Source: Vitis vinifera (Eukaryota; Streptophyta; Magnoliopsida; Vitales; Vitaceae). Taken from it: 64,000 nucleotides of DNA. Where the stretch lies: positions 21,613,501 to 21,677,500 of the forward strand of contig NC_081812.1 of NCBI RefSeq assembly GCF_030704535.1, written 5' to 3'. Below, piece after piece: positions 24,588-35,199 of this stretch (the stretch's first letter is position 1; every line of letters begins with the position of its first letter). Below the pieces are notes generated by a model. The model saw only the letters and a list, made by a program, of their open reading frames with translations, searched no databases and was not told the origin of the DNA. The position numbers and the translations under genes are program-made.

Positions 24588-24601
24588 AAACGACGTCGTT
24601 T
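24588..24601. promoter_or_regulatory. Perfect palindrome AAACGACGTCGTTT
   Basis: A 14-bp perfect palindrome around an ACGT core (GACGTC), the type of site bound by plant bZIP factors. It sits in a region of more balanced composition (24480-24680) but with no gene next to it: the closest clear gene starts at 30353 and a solo LTR begins 500 bp downstream. Confidence 0.35.
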
Positions 24602-25103
24602 GACTCTTCTGAACACAGGAAAGCATAAACCTGAGGCGGCGTTTTTGGCGCTCCTGTTTTGAAAAGGTTAAAGGCAAAAGTCGGTTTCTCTGTTTTCCTT
24701 TTCCTCCCTATTTTTTTTTTTTTTACATTAGCATATGTTTGGTTGCTGGGAAAATACAAGAAAAGTAAATTATTGTTTTTTGTTTTTTCTTTTATTACTA
24801 TTGTTAGCTTCTTCAACAAAAGTGAAGAGCTTACAAGTTACAAACTTACAACGACTAAGCGGAGTATTTGGATTAGGTATAATCAAGGCTCTAGTTTCTC
24901 AGACCTGATTTTAGGATGCAAAATCTTGATTTCTCTCCAGTTTCATACATTTTCTTGGCAACAAATGGAGCGTTACTGAAGTGGCGTGGTTAAGGAGATA
25001 GAGAAAGATCCTCGAATATGTATCAAAAAGGTTTGGTATTGAACCCTGAATACATGATGAAGCACGCCACTGAATCCAATAGGTGTGATTCATGAAACAT
25101 AGG

Positions 25104-26915
25104 TGTAGACCCCCATTTTGGGGCACTTTCTTTCTCACCTTTCATGCAGGTTATTTGGCTAGGTGGCACAATCTCGAGAGACCACGTGGCGTCTTTGGAG
25201 AGGCTGACAGAGAATTAGTGCTTTGAGGAGCTATCAGAATTCGACACCTGTAAAGGGGATTTGGAAAGCTGCATACTGTAGGGGTAGGGGACCCCCAGCT
25301 GAGAGCAGAAGGTCGTCTGCATGAGGCGTGCAGCTGAAGGGGGTGGTTGAAAAAGCCATGTTGGCTGACCAGTGAATAGGACAGAAGAGTGACTTGCGGA
25401 ATGGGGAATAGGGAGGATGTGGTGAGACGTCGGGGGGAAAAGGAGGTCCTGATCGGGACATCTTCCAAGAGAGGTCATAAAAACAGGGCTCGAAGTCAGG
25501 TGAGCTAGGATCTGCGAGGAAGCTTTTCAGGTATGGACCCTGTTCATTACCTTCTCTATTTTGTTTTTGGATGTTGATAAGATTCTATTTTGGTGTTTGG
25601 ATGCGAGCATTGAAGATTTTATTATGTTCTTATGGAATCTGAGTTCGTTTGCCTCCATGTTGTGCTTGATTTCTAACTCGGCTTTCAACTTGTTTACATC
25701 GACTATTTTAAACTACTCTCCTTTGTTTCTTGATTGTTTGTGGATTATCCTTGATGCCTGGAGTATACTTACTCATTCTCTCTGTTCTGGAAAATTTTGA
25801 GAGAAGATTCATCACATGCTTTTGATTTGTGGGGTCATGCCTGCATTTCTTTCTATTTATTTATTTATTTATCATTCCACCCGGGGAAGATTTATGTCCG
25901 GTCGGCGTCCCACCTTCTCCGGATGTCTCACATCCGAATTCTGTCTGCCGACATCCCACTTTCTCCGGATGTCTCACATCTGGAATTCTGTTCGACCGAC
26001 ATCCCACCTTCTCCGGATGTCTCACATCCGGAATTCTGTCCGGCCGACGTTCCACCTTCTCCGGATATTTCACATCCGACACCTGACGTAGGATGGGAGA
26101 GGAGGGCGATTCAACTTCCCCGGTCAGACATGTCCGGATCCTCTGATAGCGCTTACTCGGAGAGCATTCGTAGCCAACAATTCAGATTCCCCAAACAGCT
26201 TGGCTCGTCAGACACTTGCGATTCGCCGGATCCATTTCCGCCCACAATCTTCTGCTCCTCTTGATTTTAATAGGCATGAATGTTTTTTTTTTCATAATTC
26301 CGGAATAATGGAATCTATGATATTAATTCATGCAAAATAAATGGGTTTTGGTGGGAGCCCGACATATGTGATTTTATAATTGATTGATTGATTGATTGAT
26401 TTAGTTGTCATGCATGATTGTTTCTATCCTGCCCTATGACATGCTTGAAATTATTATTTAATTATGCACTAACCCCATTTTGTGATAGTGCGTTGTCGTT
26501 TGCTAATCAGGTACGTATCCGCTTCCACTTTGATTATTCTCTATGCATATTTTGATACTCATGTGTGCATGATTGATTCGAGTATTCATTGTTTTCCTCA
26601 TCATTGCCATAATTGCTTCACTTTATTAGTAGAGACCCGACTTTAGGGGCTTAGAGGGGTGCTACGGTTTTTACCGTACCTTCCCGATAAGTAACCTGAC
26701 CCCCGAACCTGATCCGGTTCTTCACAGACCACCTTTTCCAAAATAAGGAGTCACACTTAGGGTTTTCTTTTTTATTTTGTTTGCCCTTTAAAAATAAAAC
26801 AAAAATAAGTGGTGACTCCAATTCATTTTTCTTAATCAATAAAATTAATTTTTCAAAATAAAAATCGAGCTCGCCATCGAGTGGGAAACACATGAGCCGA
26901 AATACGGGGTCCACA
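25104..26915. mobile_element. Solo LTR of a Gypsy-like retrotransposon (1812 bp)
   Basis: Begins TGTAGACCCCC and ends GGGGTCCACA (TG...CA ends). Flanks ATAGG (25099-25103) and ATAGT (26916-26920) give a 5-bp target duplication with one mismatch. The last 280 bp (CCTTCCCGATAAGTAACCTG, later AATAAGGAGTCACAC and GCTCGCCATCGAGTGG) are characteristic of large plant Gypsy LTRs. No primer-binding site, gag or pol follows, so recombination between two LTRs has removed the interior. It contains a four-copy minisatellite and a GATT repeat at 26379-26402. Open frames inside are repeat artefacts. Confidence 0.8.
25897..26083. repeat. Four-copy 46-48-bp tandem repeat within the LTR
   Basis: The motif CCACCTTCTCCGGATGTCTC recurs with GGAT at 25921, 25967, 26015 and 26063. 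Copies differ by scattered substitutions and the first spacing is 2 bp shorter. Each unit carries CCGG and CATCCGGA sites, making it CpG-rich. Confidence 0.85.
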
Positions 26916-26920
26916 ATAGT

Positions 26921-29900
26921 CACATTCTATATTTTTATCATGAGTAGCCAATTTCCTCACCAACACTTTTGTTTTAGTTTTATCCCTTTTTAAATTTCTA
27001 TGTTCTATGTTCCCTCTGACCACAAAAAATCATAGATAGACTCTAAATGTTTTATGAAATATGCAACCCATGTGCAGCATGCACAATGTGATTTTGTGAT
27101 TTGTGTATTTTCCCCTATTAGATGCTCTTGTCCTCTAGTAAACAATTTGATAGCTTCCAAAATATCCTCATAGAGATAGCTTTGATTTTAGTGCATCCTT
27201 TTCCCACAGAGATGCTCTTTGTGCATGATATATGATTTTGCCATGGGCCAGGGAAAAGCTTGATCAATCACAACTAGGGGGACAAAAAATACCCCAGCAT
27301 ATTTGCTAATGAAGGTGTTGGACAGCTTAAGACTTCCTTGGCAATATCATGTAACATCCATGTGCTGCTTGTAGGCAGAAATAAATGTATTAAATAATGG
27401 TAGTTATCACCTATGAGCATGGGCATCAAGAACATCCCATCCTGTGAAACAGACACTTCATCCATTTGGTTTTTGAACTCTTCAAGATGGGAGATTCCTG
27501 CAGTTTATCTAGTTTGAGAGGTTCTAGTTTAGGATAAAGGTAATTAAACAACTTAGAACTTGAATTATCACAGATTTCTTTGATCCTCTGCTGAAAAGCT
27601 ATGGCAAGGCTTTGTGAGGAAGACCCCTGTTGACACATGGAGACAATGAAGAAGACTACTCATTCTATGAAGCCAGGTCTAATTTTTTCGATCGATTTCA
27701 ACTTGCTTGGAGAAGAAACTATGAAATTGGGGCTTCTGTTCATAAGCATCCTAATGGGCAATGCTTGAAAGGAATGGTTGTTACATTCTCATGTTTTCTT
27801 CCAAGGTGAAATCAATAAAAATTTAGAAGCATATTGTGTTGAGGTTTTGAGTGATCTGTTAAAGCTGTATGCTAGCCAAACAAACATTTGTTCTGTCTTT
27901 GTTTCCTTTTAACTACATAGAGAATGTTGTCATCAATGAAACAACAATTTTTTCCTTTTCTTCTTAACTAAGGTGGTCAATTTTGTTTTACTCATGTTTT
28001 CGTGTTAGAAAATGTAGCCATTATTTTGACAAAGACAGAGCATTGCCAGTTTCTTTGACAAAGAAACAGAAAATCAGACAAAACTATGAATGGAAATTTG
28101 GAAAATAATTTGGAGAATTTAGACTGGGTTGGGTTAATCAAATAAAAAAGTTAGCATTTTAATAACAGAAAAGAAAAACTACTTAAGTGTTCTTCATAGT
28201 CTAGAGTCTAGACCAACCTATAGCAAATTTGGAAGTAATTACCCATTTGATGTACTTCTCCTCTCTTCCTGATTGCTACTCTTCCCTTCTACTGATCCAA
28301 TGCATGTCCCATTCGTTAATGTAGGAAATACATCAAGAAAAACAATCAAATTACGAGTGCTTAATTTTTATTGTCAGCTGTAAGTCAGCTGAAAAGCAGG
28401 TGGAAAAGCATGTGACAATGGACATAGAATAATAACATCTCCTTTATTTAGTGTTAGCCTTGTGTTCATGTCAGTTGTTTCTTTGTTAATTACTCTGTTT
28501 ACTATTTCCTCTTCTTCTTACCTAATTGGCCATACTCTCTGTTATAAAATAAAAAACTCACGTGGTTTATGGATTTGCTTAAAAAAAAAAATTCCCCTTG
28601 GACCATGGAAAGTGATGGTCCCTTAAATGGATTCAACGCCTAAATTAAGAGTCATGACTGTGACATTATGGTGAAGGCGGCTCTTTCCTTGTGCGGTCAA
28701 GTTTGCATACTATCAAAGCATTTGGCGGATTCGGTGAACTGTGGATGCAGATATCATACCCTATATAAAATAGCGTTGATTTGTAAAGTTAAGGTCAAGG
28801 TCAAGGGCCATCTAAATCAACAAGCATATTTATTTGTAGTAGGTATACAAACCGTGGCTGGTTGCAGGCTGCTTAATTTCCCAATTTATTAATTGCTTGG
28901 GCCCCTAATGCTACCGCGTCTATAAGTCAGACCCAGTGCTATTGTCTGCATGTGTGTTTTCTATGGGCAAAATTATATGATCATTGCTTAGAAAATCCGT
29001 TGATAGTCAGTAGTCACACACTTTGTAAATTTTAATTCTTTTTCCGTTTTAGATGGTAAAGGGATGAAGAAAGTGAAGAGTGAGAAGAAAACACATTTTT
29101 TTTTTTTAAAAAAAAAAAGAATTTCAAAATGTATAAATTTTCATTTAATAAATATTATATTCTCTCCTATTTTTATTATATATAATCTAATAAAAGAAAC
29201 TTAATTTTGTTTGTTTTTTTGTTTTTGTTTTTTCCACATTTTCTAGATTCTATTTAAATTTATTTCAAAGATTAGGTGATTGATTAAGGTTTTGTTTGTA
29301 ATGGGATCTAGTTGTCGTTATTGTATATATGATTAGATTAATCTGACCATAGAAAATGATATTAAGAACATCGGATATTAAGTTAGATATATATCTCTTA
29401 AAGAAATTCATTATTTATTCAAAATCTTACCCGTCAAGGTCTTTTTCGGTGAAGAGATTTCATCACATAATTGAAATTAATGAACATGCGTCAGCCCACC
29501 AACCAAGGCCAGTCTGGCCCACCAGTGGATGGGCCCAGCTACACTAACATTTCTGTTTGTTGCATATTAATGGAAATAATTGTCTGCGATGAGATGTTTA
29601 TGTATCAGGACGTCAAATGATACCAATAGGAAAGCGCCAGCTGTTCTTGATTAGGATAGAGTCAAAGATTGGTTATGGTAACGTAATAACTTGTGTGTGC
29701 GTGGCGGGAAAGGGCACGTGTTAAGATCCGCCATTGATGACTCCAGGAGAGAAACAACACGAAATAGCCACTATAGAAAACCCATCTCCGAATAGAAAAA
29801 AACAACCGACAGAGTGTTTGAAACATGTTTCATGGATGTAGGAAGCATCTCTTCAGCTTTCTTGTTCGCAACAGTATCTTCTTGATTTCTGATTTTTGGG
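26921..29900. other. Intergenic, no gene identified
   Basis: Two minus-strand frames (27274-27465 and 27426-27638) overlap in an unstructured region and have no domain I recognise. The stretch 29480-29530 has several GGCCCA/TGGGCC motifs (site II-like). The part after about 29700 probably belongs to the promoter and leader of the metal transporter gene. Confidence 0.35.
29715..29720. promoter_or_regulatory. G-box CACGTG upstream of the metal transporter gene
   Basis: CACGTG at 29715-29720, about 630 bp before the ATG at 30353; a second CACGTG lies at 29946-29951 within the duplicated leader region. Candidate bHLH/bZIP sites only; function is not shown. Confidence 0.3.
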
Positions 29901-29908
29901 TGGTGGTG

Positions 29909-30200
29909 GGTTTGGTTTCTGAAAAGTGGTTTTGTTTTCACGTTTCACGTGCATTTGTAACCTATCTTGAACCTTCTTGTTGAATCTTTGGGGCCCTTCC
30001 TCTTCTTCCATTTGGGTTTGATGGGGTTGTGGGGTTAGGTTGCTAAAATAAAATTGATCGGTTTGTTTCTGAAAGAAGTTTTTGTGTTCACGTTTCATGT
30101 GCAGTTCTGATTTTGCTTGCTTGAGCCTTGTTGTTGAATCGCAGAGACCCTTCTTCTTCTTTCATCTGGGTTCAATGCTGTTGTTGAATTGGGGTATTTG
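29909..30200. repeat. 150-bp tandem duplication in the leader of the metal transporter gene
   Basis: Two diverged copies with a 150-bp offset share GGTTTCTGAAA, CACGTTTCAYGTGCA, TTGTTGAATC and the TTCTTCTTC pyrimidine stretch (29939 pairs with 30089). They lie immediately upstream of the first exon, so the copies may be part of the 5' UTR or a leader intron. Confidence 0.6.
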
Positions 30201-30352
30201 TTTTAGAAAAGTGTGTTCGTTTTGGTAATAAGTGAGCAGAGCTGGTGTGGGTCATTTCCTCCAATTGGGTTTCATAGTTTTTTGTTTGTTTGTTTTTAAT
30301 CAATTTGGGTTGTTTGGTTCTACTGGTAGGTTTGTTTTCGATTTTTGAGTGA

Positions 30353-33300
30353 ATGGATCCTGTAAAAACACCATTGTTGTCAACCAAAGGTGAGAAGCCC
30401 AACCAGCATGAGCGAATACGAGGCCGTGACTCAGTCACTGCCCTCAAACGTGATTTCTTCTCCCAATTGCCTGAAAAGATCAGGTCTCAGCTTGACCCTG
30501 AGACTCCTTTTGAACTTGACCTTTCCAAAACCAATGGCTTGGTTGAAGGTATGTCAGAATCTCCGTACTCTCTATTTTTTGTTTTTGTATCATTAAATAT
30601 ATTCTTATAGGACAATTATAATTGCTTAGTGCCTTTGGGTATGTGGTATTACTCCACTGTGATGAATAAGTTACATACCCTTCTTAATTGGTTAGATAAT
30701 TTTTTAATTGTACTTTATGAGTGCTGTGTTTCTTGTTGTTAATGTACTGAGGCTGGAAATTTTTTATTTTTTATTTTTTTGAAAAACCTATCAAAGAATC
30801 TGAAAATCATGGATCAAACAAAGTAAACGAGCATTTGTTTTGATGGTACTTAGAGATTTGGATTTATATGTGCTTAGGCTTTGGTCATGATGAAATTTTA
30901 CTTGCAAGAAGTTATGTTCTCTCCTTTTCACTGTTTCATGCCTTTTTGATTCATTAGTACCCTGTTTATATCAGGAGAGAGAGAATACTACGAAAAACAA
31001 TTTGCCACCCTCAGATCCTTTGAGGAAGTTGACTCTCTAGCCTCATCTCATGTCACCAGTGAAGAGCAAGATCGTGAACAACAAACCCAACATGAAAGAG
31101 CAATGAAAACATCAAATTGGGCAAATATATTTTTGCTTGTCTTTAAGGTAATCTATTTTTTCTTCCAGAATTATGGACATGTGATGGCATGGTTCATGAG
31201 CTTCTCTTACCCCTAACTGGTATGTTCATAGGAATTATTTTAATTGTTTCCCATATCAGTTACTGTGCCAGTTTGGTTCTCTCAACTGCTATTTAAAATA
31301 GGGTTTTTGCATTCAAATGCAATTGGAATCAAAATGGAATTTTCCTTTTGGTATGAACCATGTGGTTATATGCTTTAAATTTTAACATTGAAGATTGAGC
31401 TTAATGTATAAGTTATGAAATGCAGATTTATGCTACAGTAAGGAGTGGATCCTTGGCTATTGCAGCATCAACATTAGACTCTCTGCTAGATCTGTTGGCT
31501 GGTGGCATTCTCTGGTTCGCACACCTGTCAATGAAAAACATAAATATCTACAAATATCCTATTGGGAAATTGAGGGTACAACCAGTAGGCATTATCGTCT
31601 TTGCTGCAGTCATGGCTACACTCGGTGTGTCTTTGTACCCTTGCCTCCTTAATCTGTATGGAATTGGAAAAGTTAATACTGAAATGGACATATTCAATTC
31701 GGATTGTGCACCACTTTTTAGATCCACTAAGGTTTATTCCCATTTCTAGATGAATGTTTTTTTCCTTAATTTGATGCATGCCCCTATTACCTGTCCTGTA
31801 GCAGGATTTTGAAATGCTTAAAATAAGCCAGTGGTCCTTTGCAAAAGTGATTTTACTACGACACAAACACAGAGCCAATCAAAAATGGTTTTGGCAGTCC
31901 TTATTTAGGAAATCTAAAAAATATTTCTTCACCCTTTTAGTTCCAAGGACAGAAGAAAAAATCTCCCAATATTTTCTCAGAAAAATGGAACTTAAAACCC
32001 GAAAATCAAATATTTCAACATTTATTTTAATTCTGATTTCAAAATAATCTAGACGTTGCATGAACTCATAAAAACCTTGAAAACCAGAAGAATTGAAGTT
32101 CTTATATCCCCTTCCCATCTTCTATGCAGGCTTTTTGGTGCTGATCCAAGCTGTTGAAGAATTGATAAAAAACGAACCATCTGAAAAGATGACATCAGAG
32201 AAATTGGTGTGGTTGTATGCAATAATGCTCACAGCTACAGTAGTAAAACTTGCCCTTTGGTTTTACTGCAGAAGCTCAGGAAACAAGATTGTTCGTGCCT
32301 ATGCAAAGGTTTCATACAACATCCATCTATCAGCTCGTACTAACTAGTATGCTATGTTTATCTATCACTCATTTGTTTTAGCTCCTGATTGAAACTCACT
32401 GCTTTGTCAAATGGTGATTGCCAGGATCATTATTTTGATGTTATAACAAATATAGTGGGTCTGATTGCTGCTGTTCTTGGTGATAAGTTCTTTTGGTGGA
32501 TTGATCCAGTGGGTGCTATTATCCTAGCGGTGTATACAATTTCAAATTGGTCTCGAACGGTTCTAGACAATGCAGGTATACTCCCTCTCAAATTACCAGT
32601 TATAAATTCAACATAACATGAATCTCTCACCATGGTGTCCATACAGTAGATAGATACCATCTAGTTCCATCTCCACAACCCCCACCACGGACTCATACCT
32701 AAGAGTGCTTTTCTACTTCCGGGATTTTGATGAAGAAAAAGGCAGAATATTGACTATGACTATGTCCATAAGGTGGAAGACTCTAGCTGAGTACTTCCGC
32801 TGCCATCCCCCTAGATACCACGAAGTTCCACAACACTGGCTTGGTCTTCAGGACTTGCCAGCATATCTTTGCTCCTATGAACCGTGAAAGATTCTGGATG
32901 AAAAAAAAAAAAAAAGAAAAAAAAAAAGAAAGAAAAGAAAACGACTAGGGTTTCTCAAGAGGAAGTTTAATGTTGGAGATAAATGTTTTATTTGATGATA
33001 TCTGTAGCTTATTGAAACTTTTGGTGAGATTTATTGTCTTGTCAGTTTTGATGAATAGCTTGGGCAGGACTTTGTCAAATTATTTTTAGGTACAGGACCA
33101 AAGAGAAGTTTTAGTAGGTTTTTCGTTTTGATGAATAGTTTGTGGGTGTCCTTCAAGCCTAAGTATTCTTTTTCCCAGTGAACTTTAAAGTAATAAAGGG
33201 CATACCTTTCCTTGTATGGTAATTTTCTTTCCAGCAAAATCCTGTTTAAAGTAATTTTCTCACATCTTCTAGAGATTCATTCATTTAGTTGATCAGCAAT

Positions 33301-34265
33301 GGGTTTTTGTACAGAAGCACATAAGATTATGGGAATATGGTAGGCTGTTGATTTGCCATGCTCATCATTGGGTGTCCCATGCCTTGTATTTATTTAGCCT
33401 TTGCTTCTTTATGTAGTTTCACTGGTTGGACAATCGGCTTCTCCTGAGGTCCTGCAGAAACTCACGTACCTGGTCATAAGGCACGACCCTAAAATCAAAC
33501 GTGTTGACACTGTCCGAGCCTACACCTTTGGTGCTCTCCATTTTGTCGAGGTTTGTTGGTTAAAAGTTTCCCTTTTCCCTTCAAGTCAACTATGATCGAG
33601 GGGTAATAGCATTAGTTTGATTCTGCAACCTTTCATCACGGTGAGTTTTGGGTCAAACTAGGCTTTTTCAACAAGAAAATGTATGGTTTGAATCTCTTTG
33701 GACATAATTGTTCAAAATAACCTTCTTTTTCCGTGCAAGAGCCAATGAAATTATTTTTCGATCTTTTTTTAAAAGAATTTGTTTAAAAACAGAGTTACGG
33801 AAAATATGGCTTCCGTGGATATCGGAAAAAGAAAGATGATGCAGTTTTTGAATTTATACTAAAACTGCAGTTTCTATATGGGCTTTCAATCTTTATATTT
33901 TACTGGTGATCAAGAATGAAGCGGGCTAATTTAACCTAAAATCCCATTATAACAGTACAACTGGTTTTTGGAATCCTTGGTGGAGAATGAATTTTGTTTA
34001 TCAGTTTCGAGTAGAAGAATAATTTCATTTCCATATGGTCTCCTAGCCTTCACCTCTAATAAGAAGTTCTACTTTGAAAATTCAGGTGGACATAGAATTG
34101 CCTGAAGATTTGCCTCTGAAAGAAGCTCATGCAATCGGAGAATCATTGCAGATAAAGATCGAAGAACTCCTCGAAGTTGAACGGGCGTTCGTTCATCTAG
34201 ATTTTGAGTGTGATCACAAGCCAGAACACTCGGTTCCCAGTAAGATTCCCAATAGCCCCCGGTGA
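30353..34265 (+). CDS. MTP10: Metal tolerance protein, Mn-type cation diffusion facilitator
   Basis: Membrane transporter of the CDF family that moves Mn2+ from cytosol into Golgi/pre-vacuolar or vacuolar compartments in exchange for protons. Exons: 30353-30548, 30975-31147, 31426-31624, 32130-32308, 32425-32575, 33417-33550 and 34086-34265 (TGA). All phases agree, giving 403 residues, close to Arabidopsis MTP9-MTP11. Metal-site motifs are DSLLD (141-145, TM2) and DHYFD (250-254, TM5); having DxxxD in both, rather than HxxxD, marks the Mn-CDF group. The cytosolic C-terminal domain ([20 protein letters not shown] to [16 protein letters not shown]) is complete. The N-terminal [12 protein letters not shown] region is shared by MTP9/10/11. 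Paralogue number is not resolved here; MTP9 or MTP11 are alternatives. A diverged 150-bp duplication precedes the ATG. Confidence 0.93.
32640..32945 (+). other. A-tailed, protein-like segment inside an MTP intron
   Basis: Within the fifth intron (32576-33416) an open stretch (32705-32887) reads [20 protein letters not shown] and ends with a stop, soon followed by an A-rich tract (about 32900-32942). This arrangement resembles a retroposed gene fragment, but I cannot identify the parent and see no clear target duplication. Confidence 0.25.
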
Positions 34266-34744
34266 TGCTCAGCTTCTCATCGTTGTCCTTCCTCTTCTAA
34301 TCTTCTACGTACTTTAAAACTTTAAAGTCTTACTTGCAGTTGAGAGGCGTGTGAAATGTATACAAATACATCAGGTTGAGAGAAAAGGTAACATTCAGCA
34401 GATGTTTTGGCTTGAAACATGTCATTTATCTGTGTTCCATCTCAAGGCCTAAAATTATGGAAAAGGAGATAAAAAATAAAGAACACTAATACTGGCATAT
34501 TTGATAACCTTTTAAAAAATATTATTAATTAAATGCAATTAATATTTTAAAAAATAGAAATTATTAGTATTCCTATTACTTTCTAGGAGTCTTATCATTC
34601 CATTGTCCAAAAACTATTCCGAAATAATAATGAGAATCATAAGTGACATTAGCATGTGTGATGTTCTTGATAAACTTTATCATGTGTATGGGATGTTTGA
34701 AAATATCTTAAATAATTTTATATTTTCATTCTAATAATATATAG

Positions 34745-35196
34745 TGAGTGTTCGGTAAAAATTAACTTAATGACTTAAAGTAAATTAATAATTTAATTTA
34801 AATCATTAAATAAATTAAATATATTTAATAAAATAAATTAATTATATGATTTATAGTAAAAAATAATTTTAATTAATAAGTGAAAACAAACTTATTTTTA
34901 AGTTCATATTTTTATTTAATATTTTTATCATCATTTGTCCTAATTATCTTTATAATTTTTTTTTTATTTCACAATCTTCACTATTACTCGATATTCTTTG
35001 TGCTAGTTATAATTTGTGAGAATAAATATGTCAATTTAATGATTTAAAAAAAGTTTTAAGTTAATTTTATTCAATCACCTTAATATTTAAAGTAAGAATT
35101 AAGTAATAAATTTTAAATCAATAATTTAAATATAATTTAACTTAAAATTAATTTAAGTCATTAAATAATAAATATTGAGTTTTACCAAACATTTTC
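34745..35196. mobile_element. MITE related to the host element at 11.3-12.0 kb (no insertion)
   Basis: Left end GAGTGTTCGGTAAAA and right end TTTTACCAAACATTTTC are inverted relatives. The interior follows the same order as the 11255-12051 copy (TTGTCCTAATTATCTTTATA, then ATTACTCGAT, then GTTATAATTTGTGA), but lacks the GC-rich insert; the equivalent site is near 34968-34985. It has no coding capacity. Confidence 0.6.
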
Positions 35197-35199
35197 AAT

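Larger units (their letters stand above)
22800..25098. other. Intergenic DNA between PTI1-like gene and solo LTR
   Basis: PTI1-like 3' UTR first, then AT-rich DNA with a TTTA microsatellite (23391-23410), poly-T/A runs, a 49-bp tandem duplication near 24.0 kb and an isolated GACGTC palindrome at 24588-24601. Short open frames here have no recognisable domain. Confidence 0.4.

Noticed and set aside
25797-26264. A 155-codon frame with repeated SPDVSHP-like units
   Set aside because: It is the translation of the 48-bp tandem repeat in the solo LTR, open in several frames at once, with no domain.
27274-27638. Two overlapping minus-strand frames that could be exons of a small gene
   Set aside because: No recognisable domain, no convincing splice pair, and stops separate them; more likely chance frames or decayed sequence.
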